Assembly (NCBI RefSeq): GCF_024594815.1
Contig: NZ_JANJOU010000022.1
Span: 1-64,000, forward strand
Direction: 5' to 3'
DNA from: Roseomonas populi
GTDB taxonomy: Bacteria > Pseudomonadota > Alphaproteobacteria > Acetobacterales > Acetobacteraceae
Length of the DNA stretch: 64,000 bases
The notes beneath the pieces were generated by a model. It was not told the origin of the DNA. It worked only from the letters and a program-made list of their open reading frames with translations, and did not search any database. The number at the start of each line of letters is the position of its first letter. The first letter of the stretch is position 1. A program made the position numbers and the translations under genes. Positions 45,483-54,516 of this stretch are shown here, in pieces.

Positions 45483-48290
45483 ATGGCCGGGACCGGCAAG
45501 GAGGCGGCGGCACCGCCCGACCTGATGGCCCTGGCCGCGGCGGCCCGCGCGCAGGGAAGGGGCGATCCCTTCGCCACCCCTGCCCTGGCCATGGCCCTGG
45601 CCCTCAGCCGCCGCCTGGACGACGGGGAGCTGAACCTGCCGGCGCTGCGGGTGGCGCTGCGCCGGATCGGCGACCTGGCCTTCGCGGACCGGGCGGCGCA
45701 CCTCTCCGCGCAGGTGGGCGGCACGGACGCGGCGGAGACGGATGCCGCGCTGATCGCGGTGGCGCAGCGCGCCGCCCGCCCGGACCCGGCGGACAGCCCC
45801 GTGCCCTTCGCCGCCTTCCGCCTGGCCTGCGAGCGGCCGCGGGCGGCGGCGGTGTTCACCGCCCACCCCACCTTCTCGCTGCCACGGGCCACGAACCGGG
45901 CGCTGGCCGAGGCCGCCTGCGGAGCGCCGGTCCCCGAAGGGCTTCCCCTGCGCCCCGTGCCGCCGGACCTGGAGGAGGAGTTTTCCCAGGCCGCCTTCGC
46001 CATCGCCAATGGACGTGACGCGCTGGACCGGCTCTCCGCCGCCTTCCTGGGCGTGGCGCGGGAGACCTGGCCGGACCGCTGGCGCGGGCTGGTGCCCACG
46101 CCCGTCATCCTCTCCTCCTGGGTGGGCTACGACACGGACGGGCGCACCGATATCGGCTGGCAGGACACGCTGCGGCTGCGGCTGCGGATGAAGGAACTGG
46201 GGCTGGCGCGGCTGGAGGCGCAGATCGGCGCCCTGCCGCCGGACGGTGCGGAGCCGCTGCGCGAGCGCCTGGCCCTGGCGCTGGAGGCGGTGCGCGCGCA
46301 GATCGCGGCCTGTCCGCCTTCCGGCCAGCCGGAGCCGGAGGCGGCGCGCCGCTTCGCCCTCGCCCTGGTGGACCGGCGGGAGGATGCGCTGACCACGCCG
46401 GAGCCGCTGCTGGAGCTGTTCGGCGGCGCCATCGCCGCCGCGCCGGATGACAGCGCGCGGCTGGCGCTGCTCGTCGCGCGGGCGGGGCTTGTGGGGCACG
46501 GGCTTTCGCTGGCGCATACCCATGTCCGGCTGAATTCCAGCCAGCTGCACAACGCCGCGCGGCTGCGGGCGCCGGCGCTGGGCGGCGGGCCGGACGACGT
46601 GGCGCGCCGCCGCGCCCTGTTCGGCGCCATCAACGCCGCGCTGGACGAGGCGAAGCCGGAGCCGGTGGACACGGGCGGCCTGCTGGCGGAATCGGCAAGC
46701 GCCATGCGGCTGATGATGACGGTGGCGCAGATGGCGAAGCACATCGACGCATCCCAGCCCGTGCGCTTCCTGGTGGCGGAGACGGAGAGCGGCTTCACCC
46801 TGCTCTGCGCGCTGCTGCTGGCCCGGCTCTGCGGGGCGGAGCGGCACGTGGAGATCAGCCCGCTCTTCGAGACCGCCGAGGCGCTGGAGATGCGCGGGGA
46901 GCGGGTGATCGAGGAGGCGCTGCGCTCGCCGCACTGGCGCGCCTATCTCAAGGGCATCGGGCGCCTCTGCCTGCAGTTCGGCTACTCGGATTCCGGGCGC
47001 TACGTCGGGCAGCCCGCCGCCTCGCACCTGATCGAGCGGCTGAAGCTGCGCGTGGCGGGGCTGCTGGAGCGGCACGGGCTGTCCGACCTGGAAGTAGTGA
47101 TGTTCGACACGCACGGCGAAGGGCTGGGGCGCGGCGGGCACCCGGACGGGCTGGCGGCTCGTTTCGAGTACCTGGACCCGCCCGCCGTGCGCTCCGCCCT
47201 CGCGGCCGCCCGCATCCCGCTGCGGCTGGAGACGAGCTTCCAGGGCGGCGACGGCTACCAGCTCTTCGGCACGCCCGCGCTGGCCCATGCCACTGTGGCG
47301 CGCATCGCCGAGCACGCCTTCGCCGCGCCGCCGGCGGAGGTGTCCGACCCCGTTTACGTGGAGGCCGGGTTCGCGGCCGATCTCTTCGCGGGGATGCGCG
47401 GCGCCATGGCGGCGCTGGTGGAGGACCCGGGCTATGCGGGGCTGCTCGGCGGCTTCGGCCCGGCGCTGCTGGACCGCACGGGATCGCGCCCCGCCGCGAG
47501 GCAGAGCGACACGGGCGGGCCCGCCACCATCCGCCACCCGCGCGAGCTGCGCGCCATCCCCAACAACGCCGTGCTGCAGCAGCTGGGCTTCCTGGCGAAC
47601 CTGACGCAGGGGCTTGGCGCCGGCGCCTCGCGCGAGCCGGAGGGCTTCGCGGAGCTGGTGCGGAAATCGCCGCGCTTCGCGGGCGCCATGGCCTTCGCGC
47701 GCGCGGGACTCTCGCTCTCGGATCCCGACGTGCTGCGCGCCTATGTCGCTACCCTCGATCCCGGCATGTGGCTGGACCGCGCGGCGAATGCGCGCCGGCC
47801 CGCCAATGCCGCGGTGCTGACCGCCGTGGCGGCGGCGCTGGAGGATTTCGGTCTCGGCGATCCCGTGCGCCGCACCTTCCGCCGCCTGCTGGCGGACGAC
47901 ACGGCGCTGCGCGGTGCCTGGCCCACCGAGGCACCGCTGATGTCCGACCGGCTCTTCGCCGTGCACGCCGTGCGGCTGCTGCTGATCCACCGCATCTGGA
48001 TGCGGGCGGTGAACATGCCGGAATTCTCGCCGCGCCACGGCGTGACGCGGGACGGGCTGCTGCGCCGCCTTCTGCGCCTGGACGTGGAGGAGGCCGCGAA
48101 GCTGCTGGACGAGGTCTTCCCCGCCCATGAGCCGCCGAGCGCCGCTCTGGACTATGGCGAGCCCCCCGCGCCGCGCCACGGCGGCTACGGGCGCGAGCAC
48201 GCGGAGCTGATGGAGCCGCTGCGGGAGATGTTCGCGATGGTGCGGGAGGCGACGGCGGTGGTTTCGCTGGAGTGTGGGGCGTTCGGGTGA
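45483..48290 (+). CDS. divergent phosphoenolpyruvate carboxylase-like protein
   Basis: A 935-residue homologue of PEP carboxylase, the anaplerotic enzyme making oxaloacetate. The family frame is visible: FTAHPTFS (His128; usual TAHPTE), GYSDSGR (Arg506; usual GYSDSxKD), THGEGLGRGGHP (His544, Glu546; usual HGRGGxxGRGG) and FQGGDGYQLFG (usual QGExIxxxYG). So several residues that bind PEP and bicarbonate in the classic enzyme are changed while others are kept. It may be a true but distant carboxylase or a changed function. ATG 45483 follows GGAGGGA. It diverges from nasT, and oxaloacetate supply would suit nitrogen assimilation. Confidence 0.8.
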   Translation: MAGTGKEAAAPPDLMALAAAARAQGRGDPFATPALAMALALSRRLDDGELNLPALRVALRRIGDLAFADRAAHLSAQVGGTDAAETDAALIAVAQRAARPDPADSPVPFAAFRLACERPRAAAVFTAHPTFSLPRATNRALAEAACGAPVPEGLPLRPVPPDLEEEFSQAAFAIANGRDALDRLSAAFLGVARETWPDRWRGLVPTPVILSSWVGYDTDGRTDIGWQDTLRLRLRMKELGLARLEAQIGALPPDGAEPLRERLALALEAVRAQIAACPPSGQPEPEAARRFALALVDRREDALTTPEPLLELFGGAIAAAPDDSARLALLVARAGLVGHGLSLAHTHVRLNSSQLHNAARLRAPALGGGPDDVARRRALFGAINAALDEAKPEPVDTGGLLAESASAMRLMMTVAQMAKHIDASQPVRFLVAETESGFTLLCALLLARLCGAERHVEISPLFETAEALEMRGERVIEEALRSPHWRAYLKGIGRLCLQFGYSDSGRYVGQPAASHLIERLKLRVAGLLERHGLSDLEVVMFDTHGEGLGRGGHPDGLAARFEYLDPPAVRSALAAARIPLRLETSFQGGDGYQLFGTPALAHATVARIAEHAFAAPPAEVSDPVYVEAGFAADLFAGMRGAMAALVEDPGYAGLLGGFGPALLDRTGSRPAARQSDTGGPATIRHPRELRAIPNNAVLQQLGFLANLTQGLGAGASREPEGFAELVRKSPRFAGAMAFARAGLSLSDPDVLRAYVATLDPGMWLDRAANARRPANAAVLTAVAAALEDFGLGDPVRRTFRRLLADDTALRGAWPTEAPLMSDRLFAVHAVRLLLIHRIWMRAVNMPEFSPRHGVTRDGLLRRLLRLDVEEAAKLLDEVFPAHEPPSAALDYGEPPAPRHGGYGREHAELMEPLREMFAMVREATAVVSLECGAFG

Positions 48291-48296
48291 GGGGCC

Positions 48297-49592
48297 CTAG
48301 CCCTCATCCCCCGCCGGCACGGGAACGCGACGAAGGGTGAGGGCGAGGAGCGTGCCGGGGCCGCGCTCCGGACCGCCCTCCTGCAGCTCGGCCATGTCCG
48401 CGCGCAGCTCCAGCAACTCCGGGGCGCCTGTCCGCCCGGGATCGCGGCCGAGCCAGAGGAGCTCGCCATTCGTCAGCTCTTCCGGGATGCCGTGATCCCG
48501 TTCCAACTCCTCGCGCAGGGTCGCTGGGGAGGTGCCAGGCAGGAAGTGCAGCCAGGTCACCTCGGACACGTCGCTCCCAGCATCGCCCGATGCGAAGGCG
48601 AGGCAGGCGGCGTAGGAATCCTCCGGCGAGAGCGGGAGGCTGAAGGCGCGGATGTCCGCCACGAGCGCGCGGGAGCATCGGGGCGCGGCGGCATCGCGCC
48701 GGCTTTCCGGAGCGCCGTTGAAGAAGCCGGAGACGAGCGCCTGGGGATGGTCCCGCAAGGCGAGGCGCTTCGCCTCCTCCGCGCCCATCCCGACGCGGAG
48801 CCCGGCGAGATCGGCCCCTTGCAGCGGCGGGAAGCCCGCCCGCCGCAGCGCGGCCGCGGAGGCGCGGGAGCCGACGGAGGCGAAGCTGTGCAGGGTCCGG
48901 CCCTCGCGCGTCTCGATGCGGGCGGAGACGATCTCCGCCAGGACCGGCGTGTCCTTCAGCTCCGGCAGGGCCGGCATGGCGCCGGCAAAGACGAAGTCGA
49001 TGACGAGGATGCCTGGCCCCGACCAGTTGCCGAGGGAGGCCAGCCCGGCATCCTGCAGCAGCGTTCCGGCGGCGCGCGAGTCCGCGGCGGGGACGGCACG
49101 GATGGTTTCGGGATTGCGGAAGCGCAGGGTGAAGCCGCGCTCGCCATCCGTCGCGTCGCGCATGGAAAGGCCGCGGAACACGCCGCTGCGGAGCGGGATG
49201 CCGCCGCGTTCCTCGTCGTAGCCCAGCACGTCCGCGGCGACGCGGATGCGGAAGGGGCGGTCGAGGTCGAAGGCGGCGAAGTTCGCGCGCAGCCGGCGCT
49301 CGGCGAGGACGAGAAGGTAGCGCCGCTCCCGCTCCGGATCGCGTGCGCGCTGCGGCGCGGGCGGGCGGTTGGCCACCTCCATCTCCGCGAGGGCGCGGAA
49401 ATCCGGTTCCGTGCCGCGCATCCGGTGATAGGCGAAGAGGATGTCCTGCTCCGACGGCGTCCTCGCTTCCGCCGGCGCCTCGGCGCGCGCTGGCGCCGTG
49501 CCGCGCGCGGACGCCTCCGCCATGAGGGCGAGCGCGGCGGGGATCAGCAGGGCGGCGGCGAGGCGGATCAGGCGCAAGCGCGGTGCTTCCAC
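48297..49592 (-). CDS. exported protein of unknown function
   Basis: A protein of about 431 residues that I do not recognise with confidence. The N-terminus (LRLIRLAAALLIPAALALMA) is a signal peptide followed by an Ala/Glu-rich linker. The mature part begins TPSEQDILFAYHRMRGTEPDFRA (partly quoted) and contains beta-rich stretches, ending VPVPAGDEG. No catalytic motif or membrane segment is evident. The start is uncertain: GTG 49592 gives a full signal peptide but no good ribosome site. It converges with the PEPC-like gene (6 bases between stops) and diverges from a D,D-carboxypeptidase. Confidence 0.65.
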   Translation of the reverse strand: MEAPRLRLIRLAAALLIPAALALMAEASARGTAPARAEAPAEARTPSEQDILFAYHRMRGTEPDFRALAEMEVANRPPAPQRARDPERERRYLLVLAERRLRANFAAFDLDRPFRIRVAADVLGYDEERGGIPLRSGVFRGLSMRDATDGERGFTLRFRNPETIRAVPAADSRAAGTLLQDAGLASLGNWSGPGILVIDFVFAGAMPALPELKDTPVLAEIVSARIETREGRTLHSFASVGSRASAAALRRAGFPPLQGADLAGLRVGMGAEEAKRLALRDHPQALVSGFFNGAPESRRDAAAPRCSRALVADIRAFSLPLSPEDSYAACLAFASGDAGSDVSEVTWLHFLPGTSPATLREELERDHGIPEELTNGELLWLGRDPGRTGAPELLELRADMAELQEGGPERGPGTLLALTLRRVPVPAGDEG

Positions 49593-49962
49593 GATGTGGT
49601 GGGGGAAGCGGACGCCGCGCGCCCGCGGCCGGAAGGATAACGGCCGTCTCCCGCCCGGCAAGGCGGGGCGGGCGCTTGCGTTTTCTTGAGCGGCGGACTG
49701 CGCTATGGAGGATTGACGCTGGCCTGCGCGACACACCCGCGGCGCGCTTTCGATGTCCGCACGTGACAATACGTGTCGGACGGTATTTTTCCCCGACATC
49801 TCCTCCCCCGCGCTTCCTGGCGCCGCAACGGGGCGCCATGGTGCGCGCGGTCGCGGTGCACGAGCATGCCCGCGGCGCCGAACCGCCGGGCCGGGGGGCC
49901 TGGCGGGGACGAACTGCGCGGCCCGATGCGGAGGCGGCCGCGCCGTTGGGGGATGTTCTGCC
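49593..49962. other. intergenic region upstream of the D,D-carboxypeptidase gene
   Basis: A 370-bp gap between divergent genes. It contains an AT-richer patch near 49676-49705 that could be a promoter, and a hairpin followed by a T run at 49755-49790 (listed separately). I see no protein gene in it that has both a ribosome site and sensible composition. Confidence 0.45.
49755..49790 (+). terminator. hairpin plus T tract (terminator or attenuator)
   Basis: GTCCG/CGGAC and CACG/CGTG pair across an 8-base loop with one bulged T, then GGTATTTTT follows. This is the best textbook intrinsic terminator shape in the window. It lies in the leader of the D,D-carboxypeptidase gene, about 170 bases before its ATG, so it may end a short RNA or attenuate the gene. 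Confidence 0.5.
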
Positions 49963-51201
49963 ATGCCGCTTCTCAGCCGTGCCACGCGGTGGTGCCTGGC
50001 GTGCGCCGCGCTGCTCGCCGTTTCCTTCCTTGTCCCGGTCGCGCTCGCCGCGCCGTCGCACGCGCAATCGGGCGACCGGCGCTACGCCGCCTTCGTGCAG
50101 GATGCGGGAACGGGCGAGGTGCTGTTCGCCGCAGACGCGGACGCGCTGCGCTACCCGGCATCGCTGACGAAGATGATGACGCTCTATCTCGCCTTCGAGG
50201 CGTTGCGGCGCGGCAAGGTGACGGAGGGCACGCGCATCCGCGTCTCGCGCCACGCCGCCAGCCGGCCGCCCTCCAAGCTCTGGCTGCGCGCGGGATCCAC
50301 GATCACGGTCGGGGATGCGATGATGGCGCTCGTGACCAAGTCGGCAAATGACGCGGCGGCGGCGCTGGGCGAGCATCTCGGCGGCAGCGAGGCCGGCTTC
50401 GCGCGGATGATGACGCGCAAGGCCCGCGCGCTGGGCATGAGCCGCACCACCTTCCGCAACGCCTCCGGCCTGCCAGACCGCAAGCAGGTGACGACGGCGC
50501 GCGATATCGCGACCCTCAGCCGCAGGCTGATCCGCGATTTCCCGGAGCGCTACGCCTATTTCAGCGCCTCCGGCTTCGACTGGCGGGGGCAGTACATCGG
50601 CAACCACAACCGCCTCCTCGCCGCCTATGACGGCGCGGACGGGATCAAGACGGGCTATATCGATGCCAGCGGGTTCAACCTGGCGGCCAGCGCCGTGCGC
50701 GACGGAAGGCGGCTGGTGGCGGTGATGTTCGGCGGCGCCACCGGGGCCGCGCGGGACGCGCATGTCATGGCGCTGCTGGATCGCGGTTTCGATCAGGTGG
50801 CCCCGCCGCAGGGCGGCACGATGATGGCCTCGCGCGGCGGGCTGCGCTTCGTCGGCACCGCGCAGGCGGCGGCCATCGCGCCGGCACTGCGGCCGATGCC
50901 GCGCCCGGTGCCCCGTGCGGAGGCGCCGCGCGCGGCCGCCCGCCCCGCCCCCCACCAGGCCCGGAAGGCGCGCGCGGCGGGGCGCTGGGCGGTGCAGGTT
51001 GGCGCCTACGCCGATCGCGGGCCGGCCCGGGCCGCGGCGCAGCGTGTGGCCGCCCGGGGTGGTGCGGTGGAGCTGCGGCGCGTGCGGGTGCGGTCCGGCT
51101 GGCTGTGGCGCGCGCGCGTCACCGGGCTCTCGCAGGGCGAGGCCCGCCAGGCTTGCCGCGCCGCGCGCGGGCCCTGCATGGCCGTTGCGCCCGGGCGCTG
51201 A
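49963..51201 (+). CDS. D-alanyl-D-alanine carboxypeptidase (peptidase S11) with C-terminal SPOR domain
   Basis: A 412-residue exported penicillin-binding protein that trims the terminal D-Ala of peptidoglycan stem peptides. Signal peptide residues about 1-35 end at APSHAQS. The catalytic motifs are SLTK (SxxK), SAN (SxN) and KTGYI (KTG). A proline/alanine-rich linker leads to a SPOR domain (RWAVQVGAYADRGPARAAAQR) over the last 75 residues, which binds denuded glycan strands at division sites. The usual C-terminal amphipathic anchor of DacA is absent, with the SPOR domain in its place. Confidence 0.92.
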   Translation: MPLLSRATRWCLACAALLAVSFLVPVALAAPSHAQSGDRRYAAFVQDAGTGEVLFAADADALRYPASLTKMMTLYLAFEALRRGKVTEGTRIRVSRHAASRPPSKLWLRAGSTITVGDAMMALVTKSANDAAAALGEHLGGSEAGFARMMTRKARALGMSRTTFRNASGLPDRKQVTTARDIATLSRRLIRDFPERYAYFSASGFDWRGQYIGNHNRLLAAYDGADGIKTGYIDASGFNLAASAVRDGRRLVAVMFGGATGAARDAHVMALLDRGFDQVAPPQGGTMMASRGGLRFVGTAQAAAIAPALRPMPRPVPRAEAPRAAARPAPHQARKARAAGRWAVQVGAYADRGPARAAAQRVAARGGAVELRRVRVRSGWLWRARVTGLSQGEARQACRAARGPCMAVAPGR

Positions 51202-51212
51202 GCGGCGGGGCG

Positions 51213-52229
51213 CTAGGCGCCGTCGAACCGCGCCGCCATCCTCTCGATGAAGGCGGCGGTGTGTGCCACGGCGTTCGGATCGTGCAGAGCCGTGATGCGC
51301 GCCGGGTCCAGCGCGCGGGTGGCGGCGATCGCCTCCGGCCACTCGTCCGGCCATTCCTCCCGCACCACGGCCGCGCCGAGGGCGGCGAGGCGGCGGGCCT
51401 TGCCCAGCTGCTCGTCGAAGGGGCGCGGCTCCGGCAGGCAGAGGAAGCGCTTGCCGAGGGCCGCCACCTCCGCCACCAGCCCATCCCCGCCGCCGCCGAT
51501 GACGAGATCGGCATCCGCCAGGATGGTGCTGGCGTCCTCTCGCCAGCCCAGGAGTTCGAGGTTGGGCGGGAGCGCCGTGCTGCCGGAGACGGGGCCGAGG
51601 ACCCGCCAGCGCCTGTCCGGCACGGCGCGCGCGGCGGCGGCCAGGGCGGCCGCGCTTCCGCCCGCGCCGCCGCGCCCGAAGGCGGCGACGATGCCGCCGC
51701 CGGAGGAGGGCACGGCGCCGCCGCCGGAGAGGAAGCCGGCGTGGAAGGTCCTGGCCCGCACCCAGTCGGGCGTGGCGGGGTCCTCCAGCGCGGCGGGGAA
51801 GGGGGCGATCAGCGCCTCGGCAGCGCGGAAGGCGGTGACGTGCGGCGGATCGTCGCGCGTGCCGGAGAGGCGGAAGTAGAGGACCGGCGTGGAGAGGAGG
51901 CGGGAGAGCACGGCCACCTCCACGGAGACGTCCACCACCATCAGCGCCGGGCGTTCCCGCGCGATCCATTCGGCAATGGCGGCGCCGCGGGCGCGCATGC
52001 CCTCGTGGTGGACGGGCGCGTAGTGCAGGCCGGGCACGCCGGCGGGGTCGCCGTGGCGCGGATCGGCGCCGGCATCGTCGGGCAGGGCGAGGACGGGGCA
52101 GGGCGCCTCGCGCGGCTCCGCCACGGTGCCGATCAGCGTCACGGGGCGGCGCATATGCCGCGCCAGGGCGGCGGCGCGGGTCCAGTGGCCCATGCCCTGG
52201 TGATGGACGTAGTAGCCGACCGGCCTCAT
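51213..52229 (-). CDS. glycosyltransferase, MurG/UGT-like (GT-B fold)
   Basis: A 338-residue predicted cytoplasmic glycosyltransferase. The N-terminal YYVHHQGMGHWTRAAALARH resembles the GxGH donor/acceptor loop of MurG-like enzymes. The C-terminal GGGGDGLVAEVAALGKRFLCLPEP is the nucleotide-sugar-binding pattern. The sugar and acceptor are unknown. It is the last of six reverse-strand genes and overlaps the GT2 gene (ATGA). Confidence 0.82.
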   Translation of the reverse strand: MRPVGYYVHHQGMGHWTRAAALARHMRRPVTLIGTVAEPREAPCPVLALPDDAGADPRHGDPAGVPGLHYAPVHHEGMRARGAAIAEWIARERPALMVVDVSVEVAVLSRLLSTPVLYFRLSGTRDDPPHVTAFRAAEALIAPFPAALEDPATPDWVRARTFHAGFLSGGGAVPSSGGGIVAAFGRGGAGGSAAALAAAARAVPDRRWRVLGPVSGSTALPPNLELLGWREDASTILADADLVIGGGGDGLVAEVAALGKRFLCLPEPRPFDEQLGKARRLAALGAAVVREEWPDEWPEAIAATRALDPARITALHDPNAVAHTAAFIERMAARFDGA

Positions 52230-53248
52230 CGCGCCATCGCCTCCAGTTCCTGCGTGGCGCGGCTGATCTCGTGCCATTCCGGTTCCAGGGGCGGCAGGAG
52301 CGGGTCGGCGCGCTTCACGAAGGCGATCGCGTTCACGCTCTCCCGCGCCGTGCGCGCCAGGAGCTCGGGATCGGCGCCCTCGATCCGCGCGTCGCCGCGC
52401 GGCCAGGAAGCGCGCAGGGCGCGGTTGCGGCGGAACAGGGTGCGCCAGAAGGCGGCATCGGGCAGCAGGTGGGGCGCGCCGGTCTCGGCCATCTCGCGCC
52501 AGCGCCGCATCTCTCCGGCCATGCCGCCGCTGGCACGCCCGTCCTCGCGCGCGGAGACGGCGATCCAGACATCGGGCGGGTGGCGCAGGCGGCCGCCGTT
52601 GCGCTCGATGGCGGTGACCAGCGCGTTGTCCTCGCCGGTGGGGATGGCGGGCACGCCGCCCGCCGCCTCGAAGGCCGCGAGCGTGACGGCGAGGCTGGCC
52701 CCGGTGTGGTCGCCGTGGCGCGGCGGCGGGTCGTGCGGCAGCGGGTCGATGGCGTGAGCCAGGGCGCGCACGGCCTCCCAGTAGCGGGCCACGCGGGCCT
52801 GCGCGGCGATCAGCCAATCGGGGATCGCCGTGCCGGGTTCCGGCGCGATTCGGATGGCGCCGCCCACCGCCTCCGCCCCGGCCGCAATGGCGGCAAGATT
52901 GGCGGAGATCCAGTGCGGCGGCGGCTCGGCGTCGGCATCCGTGCTCAGCAGCACGCCCTTCGCGCCGCCCGCCTCGCGCAGCCACGCCGCGCCGCGCTCC
53001 ATCGCCAGGCCGCGCGCGCCGCCGGCATGGGCGCGATCGGGCGGCAGCGAGGCCTCCTCGACGCGCAGGTCGAGAGATGGGGCGCCCTCGCGCCGCGCGG
53101 CCTCCGCGGTGCCGTCGGTGCAGTTGTTCGCCAGCACCAGCACACGCAGCGGCGCGGATCCTTCCTGCGCGGCCAGGGCGCGCAGCAGGCGGGGGATCCG
53201 CTCCGCCTCGTTCCGCGCGGGGATGCAGACGACGCAGGCGGGGCTCAA
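52226..53248 (-). CDS. family 2 glycosyltransferase
   Basis: A 340-residue GT-A enzyme. It has CVVCIPARNEAERIPRLLRAL, LVLANNCTDGTAEAARRE and the metal-binding STDADAEPPPHWI (DxD). There are no clear membrane segments, so it is a soluble sugar transferase. The start appears to be TTG 53248, 9 bases after the GT4 stop with a GGA ribosome site; no ATG or GTG is better placed. Confidence 0.86.
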   Translation of the reverse strand: MSPACVVCIPARNEAERIPRLLRALAAQEGSAPLRVLVLANNCTDGTAEAARREGAPSLDLRVEEASLPPDRAHAGGARGLAMERGAAWLREAGGAKGVLLSTDADAEPPPHWISANLAAIAAGAEAVGGAIRIAPEPGTAIPDWLIAAQARVARYWEAVRALAHAIDPLPHDPPPRHGDHTGASLAVTLAAFEAAGGVPAIPTGEDNALVTAIERNGGRLRHPPDVWIAVSAREDGRASGGMAGEMRRWREMAETGAPHLLPDAAFWRTLFRRNRALRASWPRGDARIEGADPELLARTARESVNAIAFVKRADPLLPPLEPEWHEISRATQELEAMAR

Positions 53249-53257
53249 GCGGTGTTC

Positions 53258-54364
53258 CTACTTCGCGGCGAGGGCCCCGGCCGCGGCGGCGCGGGCGATC
53301 TCCTGATGGTACAGTGCCTCGTAGCGACCGACCATGCGGTGCATGTCGCAGTTCACGGCCGCCCGCGCCCGGCACGCGGCCCGGGAGAGGGCGGCCGCGC
53401 GCGGGATGCAGTCCGCCAGCGTCTCCACGTCGTCAGGCGGGGCGAGGCAGCCTGTCTCGGCATCCGTCAGCTCCGGCAGGGCGCCGCGCGCGAAGCCGGC
53501 GATGGGCGTGCCGCAGGCCAGGGCCTCCGCCACCACCAGCCCGTAGGGTTCGTCGAAGCGCGGGGTGATGAGGGCGACGGCGGCGCGCGCCACCTCGCCC
53601 GCCAGCTCGCGGTGGTTCAGGTGGCCGAGATAGGTCACGTCCTCGCCCAGCAGCGGCACGATCTTCTCGTGCCAGAAGGCGAGATTGCTGATCGGGCCGG
53701 CGAAGCGCAGCGGGATGCCGGCGCGGCGCGCGGCGCGGATCGCTAGGTCCGTTCCCTTCTCCGGCACGATGCGGCCGGACCAGACGGCGTGCCGCCCGGC
53801 GGGCCGATCAATGGGCGTCTCCGTGCGCGCGGCGAAGAGGTCGAGGTCTATGCCGTTGCAGATCACTTCGTCCGCCACGGCCACGTCCTTCCACATGGCC
53901 TTCACGGCCTGGGAGACGGCGATGTAGCGCATGTCCGGCCGCGTGCATTCCAGCACGCCGTTCTCCAGCTCCATGAAGGGCGGCGTGTGGAACACCGTGA
54001 CCATCGGGGCCTTGATGCGGCTCGCGGCGGTCAGTGGCAGGTAGTGCAGGGCGTTGTTGTGCACGATGTCGAAGTTGCCGGCGGCCACGTCGTCCATCAT
54101 GGCGTCGTAGGCGCGGTGCTCCGCCAGCGCGACGTCCTCGGCCTCCTTGTCGGTGGTCGGCGTTCCGGTGGGCGCACCGTAGGTGCGCAGGTTCAATGCC
54201 GCGTCCGACCCCTCGCTGGCGAAGAGGGTCACGTCGTGGCCACGCGCCTTCAGCAGACGCGCGAGCATGTGCGTGTGCATCTCCAGCCCGCCTGGGAAGG
54301 GTTCGGCGATTGGGTATTTCAGGTGCGAGACGACCGCGATCCTCAGCGATGTGCCAGCCGTCAC
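53258..54364 (-). CDS. family 4 glycosyltransferase
   Basis: A GT-B retaining enzyme of about 368 residues. The N-terminus has PFPGGLEMHTHMLARLLKARGHDVTLFA (partly quoted), the glycine-rich acceptor loop. The donor site is VWSGRIVPEKGTDLAIRAA and RFDEPYGLVVAEALACGTPI (E-x7-E type). GTG 54364, with GGAGAG about 10 bases upstream, is preferred to TTG 54379. A gap of 152 bases separates it from the methyltransferase upstream, so it may have its own promoter. Confidence 0.89.
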   Translation of the reverse strand: MTAGTSLRIAVVSHLKYPIAEPFPGGLEMHTHMLARLLKARGHDVTLFASEGSDAALNLRTYGAPTGTPTTDKEAEDVALAEHRAYDAMMDDVAAGNFDIVHNNALHYLPLTAASRIKAPMVTVFHTPPFMELENGVLECTRPDMRYIAVSQAVKAMWKDVAVADEVICNGIDLDLFAARTETPIDRPAGRHAVWSGRIVPEKGTDLAIRAARRAGIPLRFAGPISNLAFWHEKIVPLLGEDVTYLGHLNHRELAGEVARAAVALITPRFDEPYGLVVAEALACGTPIAGFARGALPELTDAETGCLAPPDDVETLADCIPRAAALSRAACRARAAVNCDMHRMVGRYEALYHQEIARAAAAGALAAK

Positions 54365-54516
54365 CGTGTGTCTCTCCAATGGGCCGCGGACGGCCGTTTT
54401 CGCGGGCTATGTCGCGCTTGAATGTGGCGGGAATAAGCGGACCGGGTGATCCGTGCGCCGGACATGCAAGCGAAGAAGCCGTGCTGCGCGTTGCCGCGCG
54501 GTGAATGAATTCGGCG

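Noticed and set aside
48304-51969. A 1221-codon reverse-strand open frame spanning three genes
   Set aside because: It overlaps a D,D-carboxypeptidase with intact SxxK, SxN and KTG motifs and parts of two other genes. Composition is that of a shadow frame.
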